A stretch of 64,000 bases of DNA from Eudromia elegans (lineage: Eukaryota; Chordata; Aves; Tinamiformes; Tinamidae): positions 6,643,452 through 6,707,451 of the forward strand of contig PTEX01000015.1 of NCBI GenBank assembly GCA_003342815.1, given 5' to 3'. Under the pieces are notes generated by a model that saw only the letters and a program-made list of their open reading frames with translations, had not been told where the DNA came from and did no database searches. Of the stretch, positions 47,561-60,760 are shown piece by piece (position 1 is the stretch's first letter; every line of letters starts with the position of its first letter). Both the position numbers and the translations under genes were made by a program.

Positions 47561-48672
47561 AGTCTTGAAATACTGAGCAGTGATCTGTGGGACTACACAG
47601 ACCCAATATAATTCTGGTAGTTTATGAAAAAAGATAAATTTATCTTCAGCATAGCACAATTACATTTGCTTTTTTTTCTTTAGATTTATTATTAAAACAC
47701 AAGAGTACTAGGATTATACAAAGAACACCCCATATATATTGCATTAACTACTAAAAAAACATTAATTTCAATAATTAGAGTACTATCTAGAAGAACTTCT
47801 ATGAGTGCAATTTTAGAAGTTTCCTTTTCATGATCATTAGGAGTGAAAAATAACACTGTACATATATTTTATTCTTACATTACTAATTATAACTTTTTAA
47901 TATCTGCAGATGTAGGATTTTTTGTAGGAATTATCAAAAAATTATCTACGAGGAAAGCCATATTAATTCTATCATGATTTTCTGAAATGATTATATATTT
48001 TAGAACTTTTTCGGACAAGTTGTACCTGTGAAAATTCAGTTTTTATAATACCAATCTGAGATATAATTACCTGATAATTTGTATTCTTCTGCATTACAGT
48101 GGCAATAGCTGTTGTAAAAAAAAATGTTTCTCTTAAAACACCTGTGGAAGTTGTTTATTGCATAGTATATTAATAGGGAAGTAATATTATAATTTTATAG
48201 TCAGATAAAAACAAAATAATACTGTCTTTTTTTTTGTGAATCTTTTTCTCTCTTTCTCTCCACTCTAGTGTGCTCCCATGATGAGAATAAAATAGCCTGT
48301 TAAATTTACAGGAAATCTGATTATAGAATTTTATTGGATTTATAGAATACTTGACTTAGTTTGGTGAGCAATTAACATTTTGGCTTAATCTAGCATAAAT
48401 CTGGTATTTCAGTAGTATGATTTATTTAATAGCTCAGATCTAGAGTTTAAGCTTCTAAGCTAGAGGACAGAAGGGGAAACAGTTATTATGATAATGGTTA
48501 CATTTAGATAAATATGGTTACTTTTAAAATCTTTTATTAATATTCAGACCCATAAAAAATGCAGACTTCTTTTACAGTTATGTATCCTTCATCACAATAT
48601 ATTACAAACACCATAATAATCTCTTTTAGGCTTACAAATGAAAAAAACACCCACCATATTTTCTTCAATTTG

Positions 48673-48694
48673 ATTTATTTATTTATTTATTTTA
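48673..48694. repeat. (TTTA)n microsatellite
   Basis: Five ATTT units in tandem within AT-rich DNA. Confidence 0.85.
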
Positions 48695-50203
48695 CCATTT
48701 AATTGAAGCTGTAAAGTGTAAAAGGAATAATATTTGGAGGAAAAAAAAAAGTTTAGGACTTTTAAGGATCTGTTCTTATATTTTATTACCAGCAGTCGTG
48801 TGTCACTTTTTATTACTGGTTGTTTATAGTTCCACTTGCTCAGCCTCAAGGCCCTACTGCCGTCTCTTTCAGAAGTGGTCTGTTAAGAGACTGAGCGTAA
48901 GATATAGGACATCATTACTGATAAGCTGTGACTTATTCTTGGAAGAAATGACATGGTAGTAAAAGAAAGGGAAAAACATAAAATGGGTCCTGGTGGTCAG
49001 TATTTGCTCTGTCCCTAAGGATGTGCCAAATATGAATTGTGCGAGCAGCCTACCTGCTACAACGCTCTTGAATCACCTTGTAGACATGCTTTAACTGATG
49101 GAGGGTAGATGCATTGCATGAAACCCTAACATGCTCATTCAATGGACCCTACATGTTTCCTATAAGGAGTCAGATGAGGGGATGGATGCAGCTAAAGAGA
49201 GCTAAAGAGAGGAGCAGCATGGCCATTTTCCCCAGCAGGACCTGGGTCATTGGTTTTGGAGAACTGTAGGTCTTGCTCTTCTTTTTAGTTACATGCCCTT
49301 GGAGATAGGCCTGGGAAAATCAGCCCACAGAACCACCCTTCACTTTGGTGAGCGCCTCATGTTGCAGCGCTAGGAGCGGACCTTGTGTTCTCCTGGGGCT
49401 AATTCAGAAAGGCAGAGAGGCACTCTTCATATTCAGAAACTGCGGCTTAAGACAAACCACACATTTTATTCAGTGACATTTTTACATTAAATACTGACCA
49501 CTATTGGACAAGAATTCCTCCTATCTTCATCCTGTATGAAATTGCTAGCTAGTGTACATTTCTTGTTGCAATTAGACCCATATTATTAACGGTATTGTTG
49601 TTACTTCTCCTTTCATTACTCCTTCCAATACATAGGTGTTCTCATGATCGAGATGAAATGTACTTCCAGGCTATAGAAGCAAGGTGTTTGATGGAGTGGT
49701 AGACATTTATGGTGGTTTTGATGTTCAAAATAGACCTAATTATTGGAGTTTTTCGCTATCTGACAAGAAGCAATCAGAGTTTGATAATAGCTTTGAATAT
49801 GAATACTTGTGTTCTCTCACATCGCCAGTGTGAGCCCTCATCTACCAGTTCCTCTTTCAGATAACATTTAGGTTAAAAATGTCTAAGGATTTCTTTGTTT
49901 TGTTTTGTGGAGACTTAGACAAAACAAGACAGACAGTGAAATGCTCAAAACAATCAGTTATATTACCTTTCTAGTTTTCACTGTGTTCATGTTAGCTGAT
50001 TCTTATGTGCTATTAAGTATCTTGACGTCATTTTTATATGCCTTGAGTAACTGCAATCTGATCATACATTTCTTTGCTCCTCTTTAATCTTTTACTGCAG
50101 TTTTTCAAGTCTTGTTGATGTGAGGGTCAAGGAACTTTGAAGCACGAGTCTACACATAAAGAAAGTTTCTTTCAAAGCATACAATAGTCAAAGGTTCGGC
50201 TTT

Positions 50204-51618
50204 ATAGAATCATAGAACCATAGAATGCCTAGGGTTGGAAAGGACCTCTAGAGGTCATCTAGTCCAACCCCCCTGCACATGCAGGGTCTCCTAGAGCATG
50301 TGGCACAGGGTGATGTCCAGGCGGGTTTTGAAGATCTCCAGAGAAGGAGACTCCACCACCTCTCTGGGCAGCCTGTTCCAGTGCTCTGTCACCCTCACTG
50401 TTAAGAAGTTCTTTCTCAAGTTCCTGTGGAACTTTTGATGCCTCAATTTGAGACCATTTCCTCTAGTCCTATCACTGTCCACCACTGAGAAGAGGCCAGC
50501 CCCCTCCTCCTCACTCCCTTTCTTGAGATATTTATATACATTAATCAGGTCCCCTCTCAGTCTTCTCTTCTCCAGGCTGAAGTGGCCCAGCTCTCTCAGC
50601 CTTTGCTCATAGGGCAGATGTTCCAGGCCCCTAATCATCTTTGTGGCCCTGCGCTGGACTCTCTCTAGCAGCTCCACGTCCCTCCTGCACTGGGGAGCCC
50701 AGAACTGCACACAGTACTCGAGGTGCGGCCTCACCAGGGCTGAGTAGAGGGGCAGAATCACCTCCCTCGACCTGCTGGAGACGCTCTGCTTAATGCACTC
50801 CAGGATCCCATTGGCCTTCTTGGCCACGAGGGCACACTGCTGCCTCATGGTCAACTTGTCGTCCACCATGACGCCCAGGTCCCTCTTTGTGGGGCTGCTC
50901 TCCAGGAGGTCGGTCCCCAGCCTGTAGGCGTGTCTAGGGTTATTCCTTCCCAGGTGCAGGACCCTACACTTGCCCTTGTTAAACTTCATGAGGTTTCTCA
51001 TCGCCCAGTTGTCCAGTCTGTCCAGGTCCCTCTGGACGGCAGCACAGCCCTCAGGGCTATCAGCTATTTCTCCCAGTTTGGTATCATCAGCAAACTTGCT
51101 GAGGGAGCACTCCATCCCTTCATCTAGGTTGTTAATGAATAAATTGAATAGGACCAGACCGAGGACTGACCCCTGGGGGACACCACTAACCACAGGCCTC
51201 CAGCTGGACTCAGCACCATTGATTACCACTCTCTGGGCTCTGTCATTTAGCCAGTTCTTAATCTACCTCACTGTCCAGTCATCTAACCCACTCTTCTGGA
51301 GCTTGCCCAGGAGGATGCTGTGAGGGACGGTGTCAAAAGCCTTACAGAAGTCCAGATAGATAACATCCACCGCTGTGCCCTCATCTATCCATCTAGTTAC
51401 CCCATCATAGAAGGCTATCAGGTTAGTCAAGCATGATCTCCCCTTGGTGAACCCATGCTGGCTACTCCTGAGCACCTTCTTCTCCTTGTGCCTGGAAACA
51501 GCAGCCAGGATGAGCTGCTCCATCACCTTCCCAGGGACAGAGGTCAGGTTCGCCGGCCTGTAGTTGCCCGGCTCCTCCTTCTTGCCTTTTTTGAAGACGG
51601 GGGTGACATTGGCTTTCC
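50204..51618 (-). mobile_element. CR1 LINE copy D, longest in the window
   Basis: A minus-strand CR1 of about 1,415 bases and the most complete copy here. The + strand starts with terminal repeats (ATAGAATCATAGAACCATAG). The 3' UTR follows with AGGTCATCTAGTCCAACC, then an uninterrupted ORF2 C-terminal half. It is truncated at 51618, where homology to the 41288 copy (TTGGCTTTCC) stops and an AT-rich flank begins. A (TTTA)n tract lies 30 bases beyond the truncation point. No target duplication is evident, as is usual for CR1. Confidence 0.96.
50291..51616 (-). pseudogene. CR1 ORF2 reverse transcriptase, C-terminal half, one nonsense codon
   Basis: In one frame on the - strand: fingers motifs [20 protein letters not shown] and [19 protein letters not shown], the box [14 protein letters not shown] with the first catalytic Asp, then [13 protein letters not shown] at 51263-51265 follows where Trp is expected. 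The same frame resumes with [48 protein letters not shown] (catalytic Asp pair, codons at 51083-51088), the connection region and the C terminus ending [12 protein letters not shown]. Thus all reverse-transcriptase catalytic aspartates are present, with one in-frame stop. The endonuclease domain and ORF1 are missing through 5' truncation, so the copy cannot move on its own. Few defects over more than 1.3 kb suggest it is comparatively young. Confidence 0.93.
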
Positions 51619-51678
51619 TTATTATTATTTTGAATTGTGAAAGTCTGATTTTATTTATTTATTTATTTATTTATTACC
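51619..51678. repeat. AT-rich 5' junction with (TTTA)n
   Basis: After the truncation point of the CR1 there is a (TTA)n-like stretch (51619-51631) and then seven TTTA units (51649-51676). Confidence 0.8.
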
Positions 51679-54600
51679 ATGCTGAACTTTGGAGGTCAGT
51701 CTTGTTGTGTCATTCTACATACTAGAAGTTAGGCTGGTTTGCCTCTTTGACAAAAAAGCATGAATACTGTAATATGCTATTTACCTAAGCACAGAAAACT
51801 CAGCCCTGCATATGCTACTCTGGATATGCAAAAAAGAGGAATAGAAAGTTTGTTGATCTTTCAAGTAATATGATAATATGTTCCAGATAGGGAAGGGAAA
51901 TTTAAAATTTAAAAGATGTTTCAACAGTATCTTAAATAAGAGAAACACAATGTCCAGATTTTAATATTTAATATATAGCAACATTCACCACTGGCAATAC
52001 AGCAATGGTAGTGAACTGCAATAACATACTTTTTTTTTTTCTTTCCGTGATGATAAACCTTTACAAGGCAGGTTGCAATCACTCTCTGTCTCTTATTCAC
52101 TTTCTCTTTTATGCCATGGCAAGTAGTTTATATAAAACTCTATTTAGATAGATAATTTACCACAAAATTTTTCACAATGTGAAAGGTTACTTATTCATAG
52201 AAAGTCAAGCAGTAAAGCAGAAAATGTCTATTTGAATGAAAATTATTTTTTGGTGTATAATGTTAATTCTCTGCAGTACCAGAGGAAATAAATGGTATTA
52301 GAAGTAGTAAAGCTCATTGTTATTGTAATACTGACCCTGGCATTTGTAAAATATTCCTCCATTTAAAAATAAAAAAGAACAAAATAAATGAATGTTCCAG
52401 TTAGGAAACAAACCCTTAAGAGATATTTAAGGAGCAGTAAAGCAAGCTCTAATTTCCTGGTTTTTGCTACCCTGTTTTTTTTCCACCCTGTTAGTAGATT
52501 CTTCAAGTACAGTGCACACTCAGTGAGAATTTCATATATGTAGGCGTCTTTACCTTACTACAAGCAGTAGAAATAAATCTTGGAGGTTTTACAAAGAACG
52601 ATTCCTGAGAAACACCCAGAAACAGATGGTCTGCTTTTATTCTTCAGTTGATTTCTCAGGGTTTTAGATCATGACATATTTCTTCAAAATTAGAGTTTTT
52701 TTTTTTTCTTCTGTAGCTTTGGAATTTGATTCCTTTTTTAAAAAGGGAAGTACCAATGATGGTAATTTTGTTTCAGATCTAGTTACTATGTTTTAATTTC
52801 GAAAGCAAAAGGCTTTTTTATTAAGCAAAAGAAAGCCTGCAGGAAAGCTGCATACACAGTCTGAGTGAAAGAATAGAAAATTAGTTGAACTAAAGATGAG
52901 TTTGATCTTGAAGATTAAGACAGCAAAGTCAAGATGTCTACATATAAGGATCAAATTTACTTGCCTGAGCATAGGCATCTTGAGACATCTGAGATAATCT
53001 AAGGCATATAGCTGTTGTCTGAAATAAGATAGGAGCTGTGAGGAAGCTACGAAGAGTAGCAGGAATCCAGGTTGCCTGATATGATACTATCTATATTTAT
53101 GCAACTGAAATCTTTGCTAGGTGCCCACATGAAAACTTTTTGTCTCAACTACCATTATAGTGACATGCATATATTCACTATTGGCAAAATGTGGGTCTAT
53201 TCCAAGGTAAAACAAATATACCTCTTAGCTCCACTGACTGCTTTGATTAGATCTCCACCGAACATAATGAGACCTTAGACAGCTACTTCATATATAGGCA
53301 CCTACACATAGGCACCTAATTTAAATGTCCTAGTTTCTGAACTGAATCCTACTCTACATGTTATGGAGATTTCCTTAAATTATTATTTGTGTTAGAGTAT
53401 TAAACTCAAGATATTAATGACTCAAAAAAACCCAAGACTTATCATTCTTCTGCGTAAGCAAATCTCTGTATTTTAAAAAGATATATCCATCATGTTTAAT
53501 AAGTTGATGTGTTACCTGATTTGGAATTTAATTTTTGCTTGTATGTGAGATTTTGATAATGTCTGTGAAATTTAGATAATGTTTATGGGCTTCATGAAAA
53601 TTAAAAAGACAAAGATAATTGGATGCAAAATATCAATTTTATTTGAATATGCTCTCCGATCTAATATTACTTGAATCATTTTATTTTATTAGCTATTTTT
53701 GTGAGAAGAACAAGGGTGCTAGGCTTTTATGTAGAATAATAGACTTGTTTGGTGATCATTTTTCCAACAGTTTATTGCAAGTGAAAGACTTTGGGAGATG
53801 GTAATGATACTGTCAAAAAAAAAAGCATCAAGAAATTTCGTGGGTTGGCTAATGCACAGTGAAAAATCCCTTGAGAGGCAGCTGTTTGGAATACTCATAT
53901 GTAATATGGAAGAGTTAGGTGGGTAGTTCTGAGCTGCTGGATTCAGAATATTATTCTATATTTCAGATATCTTGCAGATATCTTGCAAACAGGCACAGCT
54001 TTGAGACATCTCATGCCAAACCAGTGCTTCAAGCCGTAAGTTATAGAGCAAATCAATCTTACTTGAGTTTCATATATACTCCAGATTTCTGCTGTACTCA
54101 GAATTGAGATTAAAGCATGATTGGTCATGAATATATCTGTGAAACAGCAACCAAATATATTTAACACAAACAACAGAATCATTTAAATTTTTCCAAAAGC
54201 TTTTACAGTTATATTTAAAAAGCAAAGTATTGATCGTTCAAAATGTAGTCATTAAGAACAATTTTCCAGCACAACTTAGCTTCGATATCAGTAAAACATC
54301 TTGTGGATAGACACTTCATTTCCCTTTTTGGAAGCTGATATACTTCATAAAGTAAAGGATAGAGAACAATTTTTGTCACAGGGCTAAGGGTGTGATAGCC
54401 TTTGATGTAGCAATATTTTTTTACATTGAAGTATAGGGTGAAAATGTGTTTTTGGACTTCCCATGGAGAGTAAGTCAGTGGATTTTCTGGGTTGCTTTCT
54501 CATTAGCTTTAGTGCTAGAGAGCTAGAACTGAATGTCATAATCTATTGAAGGTACAGTGGACATTCAAACTGACAAAGTGGCAAAAGTGATCTGGACTCT

Positions 54601-55386
54601 TCTTGTTTCCACCTGGTCTGGCAGACACCTCAAAATTGCACCCAAAAGGCAACATTTCCAGTGTCAGAGCCTCCTTGCTCTGCTGACTGAGTCACTGCTA
54701 GTTAGCTTTATCTTTAATAATAATTTCCCTTTCTCATACTGTCCAGGCCCAGTGAATCTGAGGTAATACAGCTTTGGGCTTGTACAGGACTTATACTTCT
54801 TGTAATAGATTTATTAAGGTACAAGAAGATGGATCTCAAGGGCATGACATACAGGCTTTGGCAAATCTCTTTTACAGATTCTCTTTTAATGTTATTATTT
54901 TAAATGACCGTTTTTTATATTCAGTTGTCAATTTTACAAAAGACTGTGTTATAAAAACAAATAATCAGGGCAAGTAAGGGATTTTGGCATTTAGTTTTGC
55001 AATAGGCAACTGTTCTATTGTTTCATCTTGATTGTAAATGTGCAGATCATAAATTTACAGGGTAATATGTGAACTGAAAGAGTTGGAGAGTTTCATGGGT
55101 AGGTGTAGTAGTGCTAGCAGCTGTTATATAGCTGCTTTTGCTTTGAATATTATTGTGCCTCTTGATTCTGTTATAAAAATGGTAAGGATTTTCCTCTTGA
55201 TAATTCATTCTTTTGAATTGAAATAGCTTTTCTTATTGAAATAACTGGCCATTTTTTATTGCTATCATTAACTACCTATCCCATTTTCCCTTTCTTTCCT
55301 CTCAACCTCACACAATAAAAGAATTTAAAAACATAATTTTAAAAGTATAGTGTTTAGTAACATAAAGAAAGAGAAGTCTCCAGGGA
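51679..55386. other. AT-rich unique noncoding DNA
   Basis: No gene seen. A short repeated AGGCACCTA (53297-53305 and 53311-53319), followed by AATTTAAATG, may be a remnant of old amniote repeats built on TTAGGCACCTAA. That is only a faint resemblance. Open frames are short. Confidence 0.5.
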
Positions 55387-55455
55387 GATATATATAGATA
55401 TATATATATATATATAATATTTTTTTATATATATATATATATACACACATATAAT
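55387..55455. repeat. AT-rich dinucleotide tract with inverted arms
   Basis: Two (TA)n arms (about 55396-55416 and 55427-55443) flank an AATATTTTTT core, ending in CACACATATAA. The arms are mutually and self-complementary, so a long hairpin or cruciform is possible. Confidence 0.8.
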
Positions 55456-56730
55456 ATTAAAATAAAAAAGCTTTCACTTTTGGGGGACTTCTGTGACTGA
55501 ACAGTAACACTGTGTTAGCACTTATAGCTTTATGCAGCAGCTTTTCATTTCAAAACATTGCTGCATCTGTTCATGTCTCTAGCTCTTCCATAAGAGCATT
55601 CTAAGATTTTTGTAAACTACAGATTTCCAGGTAAGAAATATTCAAAAATATGTGAAAATAGAATAACTTAGATGGAGGAATAAAGACTTGTACTGAATGT
55701 GTGGTGGTTTAGAATTTTTCTAGTCTAGTCTATTACTCTAATGGAGTGATAAAAAGATTAATGAGGAGGGTATAACTTTAATTGTAGCATTTTTATTTAG
55801 CAAAAAAGAGTCTATGCAGAATATAATTCTATGGAGAATCTGCCTTTTGAACAAAGAAAAGTTTTTTTTTCCCTGGCTATTTTTTGCACTTCAGTTAGAA
55901 GTTTCATTCCTGAAATTTCCTGAAAAAAGAGCTTTATTCTACAAATACAGAGAGCAGTATTGTATCCTATGGTCTACAGAGTTATTTTAAGCACTGGGTG
56001 TTGTTGGTATTTCTGTCATGAAATAAAAGTGATTTTCAGTCCAGAATATGACCTTGAAATGGTGACTTATTAATAACCATCTTCAAGGGCAAGTCAAAGT
56101 TCACTAGAAGAGTGCATCAGAGCAAGAGGAATTCCCAAGGAAAATCTCCTTCAGAAAATAACAGCAGTCTATCCAGTGCAAGTAATATGGCATGAACTTC
56201 CCATGGGAATAACAGAGCTCAAAAACGGTCAAGACAGTTGGTTATGCTCCTTACATTGCCATTACTTTTAGTAGGATAGCAAGGCAAAATACATTATCAG
56301 TTGCAAACTAGTGCAGCAGTTACAACAATGAGTAAAGAAAAAATTAAGACACTTCATCGAGTGCTCAGATGTACAATTGGGAAGTCATTCCTAACTATGC
56401 TGCTGACTCATGTCTATAGAAAGCAGATTTTTTTTTTTTTTTTACAATGATCCTTACTTATTACACCCTTAACCTATGGCAATGATACCTTGATCAGTAA
56501 TAAGAGAACACAATAAACAGCTATAGTACTCTGAAAATACAATCTGTTTTTTTTCTTATTATTATATTGCATGATATATCATTCTTTTATTCTCTACACT
56601 ATAAAGTATCAAATAGTTTTTATATCTATATACCTATTTAATAAGTGTATCCACTATAGCTATAGAAGCCATAGTAGTGTACTGTTAATCTTCTACAAAT
56701 ATGCATGGATAAATACATATAAACTCTCTC

Positions 56731-56773
56731 TTTTTTGTTTGTTTTTGTTTGTTTGTTTGTTTGTTGTTTGTTT
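56731..56773. repeat. (TTTG)n microsatellite
   Basis: About nine TTTG units with two irregular units (TTTTTG and TTG). Confidence 0.85.
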
Positions 56774-58759
56774 AAGTGAGGGAGAGTAGCTCTTTTCCTC
56801 TAAGGTTTCTCATATTGCCTCTATATAATTACCTCATAATATATAACTCATAATATATTGCCTTTATTGCCTGCATAGAGTATTGCCTCCCATTACTGGA
56901 GTCAAAATGTCCTTAAGTTTGGTAGAATCAGCTCCCAAATGACAGTGTCATCTTTATTACACCACTACACCTCCTTTTTTTATCTCACGATTAAGCAGAA
57001 TATCTCTTCCACTGGGACCAACTGTGGTCTTTTATTTAAAGATAAATAAAGATGAAATACCATAAATATCTCGGGCAAAATCATGAAATGAAGGCTTATT
57101 TGTATGTTTATAGCCTCATATAAATTTAAGGTTCTGTGCAATATTTTTAATTACTTTTTTATTAAATCTTTAGAGGCTATAACAGCTAGCAAAGAAAGTG
57201 AGTAAATTTTATAGCAAAAACAACCTTCACAAAGATGACAACTATCTGATTTTTCAGCTTTGCTTGGATTTACTTCAAAGAAAAAAAAAAAAAAGTAGTT
57301 GGACAAAACTCAAGATGTCTCCCAACCTTTTTCCCAACTGAAAACATTTAGATAGTCTTTAAAAGCTTCTGGCTTAGCTCACCATTTGCTGTGCAAGCAA
57401 AGAAAAAACAAGGAGTGAAGAAGAAAGAAAAGTTAAAATTGGAATGACTTTTCCTCTTTTTCTTTTTAGTTTTGTCTGCCATGTGGGAGCAGAAGGGTGC
57501 AGAGGCCATCCTGGCCTCCATTCTGTGGAAACCTTGTTGCAAACCTCTTCAATTTTGCAGCAGACTCAGACCTGTGTTGCTGTGCCACAAAAAATTCCTC
57601 CTCTGATTCAGTAAACTCCACATGCTTTCCAGATCATTCCATGCTAGGAGAAGCTAGATTTTTAAAAGGGTGACCAGGGATAAATACCTTAACCAGATTT
57701 ATAGAGATATTCACACTAATACAAAGAATGTTTGCTAGTAGCTGTATATCATTGGGTTAGAGAATGTCACCAATTTGGCTCGCAGAACATATTCCAGGCA
57801 TTCTTCTGTTCTGGATAATTCACTGTGTTCATATCTGACAGTGGAAATCACAAATCTTGGAGTACTCACTTTAAGAAATTAGGTTAGAATCATCTCTATT
57901 TACAGGAGAAAGGCAGAATTTTATAAACAGAGTTTCCTTCTTGCTCACTGATTTCAAAAACATCCAGTAAGACCTGTAATGGTAGAGGGTTTTTTTTTAC
58001 ATGTATGTTTATATGATACAAGTTTGTGGGATTATTTATTTGCTTTTTTGATGTGCAAAATGCTATTATTTTATGTGTTAAAATTATTATCTGCTTTCCA
58101 ATTACTTAGCAGCATCTTCATGATAGTTGTTAAGTAGTTGTAAGTCCAGTGCCCTTGTTTTCAAAACATAACATTTATTAAGAAAATTCATTTAGGTTAA
58201 ATAAAGAAGTGCTCTTACTTAAGAAAGCTTGCACCTGCATAAAACCATTAGAAGAGATTGTAGTTTGTATTTGATGGCGAAGGCTTCTGGCGTGTGATGG
58301 CTAGGAGTATCTGCAGTACAGGTCCTCCATAGATCTATTCCAAAACTCATTGAAACAAGGAAAGATCTGTCAATATCACCTAGCTATTTGGACTAGATTC
58401 CAAACGAGAAAATTCCTTTCAATATGTGTGTACTGCTCCTGTATTAAGTTAATTATGGTTGTGCCATTTAGGTGCTTGCCTAAAGCTGCTTGTTCAAATT
58501 TTCTGGTATCAGAAGAAAGATATTAGAGAAGAAAGAGACTAGGAATTCTGGGGTAGAAACGAGCAGAATAACGTATGAAAGAAAGATAGTGTCAATTTTC
58601 TTTAATGTTATAATCTACAACCCTTGTACTGAGTTCTGATTAAAAAAAAGCTACTAATTATTTATGCTACTTATAGCATAACATTATCCTTTTTTATTTT
58701 AACTCAAAGGAAATGAATGAAATCAAAGATCAGAATAATAAAAATGAGAAGTGCAACAG

Positions 58760-58770
58760 AAAAAAAAAAN

Positions 58771-58797
<27 letters not shown>
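58760..58797. repeat. poly-A tract with an ambiguous base
   Basis: Thirty-eight positions, all A except N at 58770. The N and the length point to uncertain assembly. It could be the tail of an eroded plus-strand retrocopy, but no body is recognisable upstream. Confidence 0.85.
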
Positions 58798-58801
<4 letters not shown>

Positions 58802-59385
58802 AGGCCAGGAATCTGGTGATCCTAAATGAAACCTCTAATTGTAAATTTGGAGCTTATCCATAGTAAATCACTGAGAAAGAGATGAACCTCAGGGTCATCC
58901 CAGAAATAATATCTAGTGCAACCATTTTAAAGCCTTGAGAAAGACAAATATGTAACAAACTACATTAGAGATCTTTTCAGCAGAGGAAGAGATATATTTA
59001 TACTACCTGATCAAGCACAGGCAAGGTCTTATCTGAAATACAAAGTCTTTCTTTAGAAAATTTGATTTTAGATTGGAAGGACTGCAAAAATGATGTCTGG
59101 GGAGACAGAATCTATGATATCTAATGAGTGTGAAAAGGGTTACTTCATTTAGCAGGATAACTGGAGGTTGAGAAAAGATAGGATTGCTATGTATAGCTAA
59201 AACAGTCTGTGTAAACACTAGGGAAAGAAAAGAAAACAAAATTGAAACTAAAATGCAAGCTGGGGACAGGAGAAATTCACCTAAAATAACCAAGATTAAA
59301 TTTTGATAGGAAATTAGGTCCTATCTGTTAAAACCCACTATTTAAAGAAGTGAGTTTATGGAACAGTTCTCCAGAACAAATAATA

Positions 59386-59398
59386 GGGGGGGGGGGGG
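59386..59398. repeat. poly-G tract (13 G)
   Basis: A single run of 13 G in otherwise AT-rich DNA. It could contribute to a G-quadruplex by slippage-type folding, but only one run is present. Confidence 0.85.
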
Positions 59399-60599
59399 AA
59401 GCAAATAATAAAAAATTCTAACCCTATTTCAAAATGTTAGAGCTACACATACTTTTGAAGGAACTTCTTTTACCTTTGTGACCAACAAGAAATTGAGTTC
59501 ACTCTGAGTAAGCAAGGAATCGGGCATTTTGATCTAAATATGGGAACAAGTAGGTGGTGAAGTCAGCCACAGATGACAATCATTTGAAAAGTATATATTG
59601 GTCAGGGTACTTCTGTGTTTTTATAGAGGTTTAGAGGAAGTTATAGAGAAGAGTGTGATTGTTAGAGCTGAAATTGTATATGTGCATTCCATCTAGTAAC
59701 AGACATATCCTGCAAGCTGGCGATGCTGTACTGCTCCAGTGTGTTCAGAAGTTCTCTAAAGGAAAACAACTGCTACCATAGTGTTTTTCTAAGTCCCAGA
59801 GAGATTTGAAACAGCAGATGGAGACTTCATCTGAGCAGATGAAATCACTTTACCTATCATGGTACTTTTTTTTTTTTTTTTTAAATCTAAAAAGGGTCCT
59901 GTCTGCACAGAAAAATTGTTGATTTTTAAAATAAGTGATTTTGAAATCCCCTGGCCTCTTCCATAACACTTATTTTTCATGTGATTTCACATGAGTAGAT
60001 GCTTTTGTAAATAAAAGCTGTGAGCAATTATTTAATATTATAATCAATTGTTTCATCCTTCCATCTATGCCATAACCAAAGGTATAAATATGCACAGAAA
60101 ATATTTGTCCATATTTTCTATTTTTTGTTTGGACATATTTCATTTGTCCAGGAAAAAAAAAAAAATAAAGGCAGCTAAATTGCTCTAAATAAATATGGCA
60201 AAGCCAAAAGTGAAAGATCATTCTAATTTTAAATAGGAAAACTGAGATTATTGACATCAAAGTGCCTCCATCGTTAGATATCTGACAAAAGAGAGGTAAT
60301 ACCAGGAGATGATCACAGATGTGTTAGCCAAATATGGCAAACTGATCCTGAAATAACCAGATTACCTGCAAATTTGAATATCTTCCACAGAAGAAAATCC
60401 AGGCTTTCAAGTCTTCAGTGATTATGATTATGGGAAAACAAGTCTTTAGCATTATTCCCTTTTATGGATTTTTTTTTTTTTTAGCTAACAAATCAACTTC
60501 TTAATGGCATTTTATTTCCTATGTCAAATGGCCTATGTCAAAAAATACCACTTGAAATTTTGAGAGCCCATTGTTTTTTAAGCTTTCTTTACTAGCACA

Positions 60600-60760
60600 G
60601 AAAATATGGAACAGTGATTAAACTGCTGTTCCCCTAATAAACATTAATTATAAGACAGCAGGTGATTAATCACTGATAATGAGCCATGGATGACTTGTAA
60701 TGGTCAGTTAATGGTGTCATGGGCCTTTATTGCTGAAAAAAATTAAAACTAATAAAAGAT
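60600..60760. promoter_or_regulatory. candidate conserved noncoding element
   Basis: A repeat-free AT-rich segment with several homeodomain-type cores (ACATTAATTATAAG, GGTGATTAATCACTGATAAT) and an inverted TGATTAATCA palindrome at 60663-60672. A GGGCCTTTATTGC box lies near 60721. Texture resembles vertebrate conserved noncoding elements; conservation itself is untested. Confidence 0.28.

Larger units (their letters stand above)
42326..50203. other. AT-rich unique noncoding DNA
   Basis: No gene seen. It contains AT-alternating patches (42602-42620), a 10-base tandem at 43491-43520 and a 14-base perfect duplication at 44897-44924. Also present are an A-rich tract at 45995-46031, (CAA)9 at 47534-47560 and (TTTA)n at 48673-48694. 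A GC-richer patch at about 49020-49440 has a 10-base tandem (GCTAAAGAGA twice near 49190-49209) but no coding signal. Confidence 0.55.
55456..60599. other. AT-rich unique noncoding DNA
   Basis: No gene seen. It includes T runs (56428-56443, 59867-59882), a (TTTG)n tract at 56731-56773, an A tract with one N at 58760-58797 and a G13 run at 59386-59398. Open frames (96 codons at most) are not credible. Confidence 0.55.

Noticed and set aside
49189-49210. GCTAAAGAGA tandem in a GC-richer patch, considered as an exon or regulatory element
   Set aside because: Two 10-base copies only, no open frame of note, and no recognisable binding-site cluster.
50970-51323. 117-codon + strand open frame, and similar ones at 41388-41702, 41781-42026 and 10422-10724
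   Set aside because: All are antisense shadows of CR1 ORF2. They recur in each copy because the copies share sequence.
53297-53319. Repeated AGGCACCTA considered as an ancient amniote repeat
   Set aside because: Only a 9-base direct repeat with faint resemblance to a known motif; too little to call a separate element.
58760-58797. Poly-A run considered as the tail of a processed pseudogene
   Set aside because: No gene-like or SINE body is recognisable upstream, and the N shows the run is poorly resolved.
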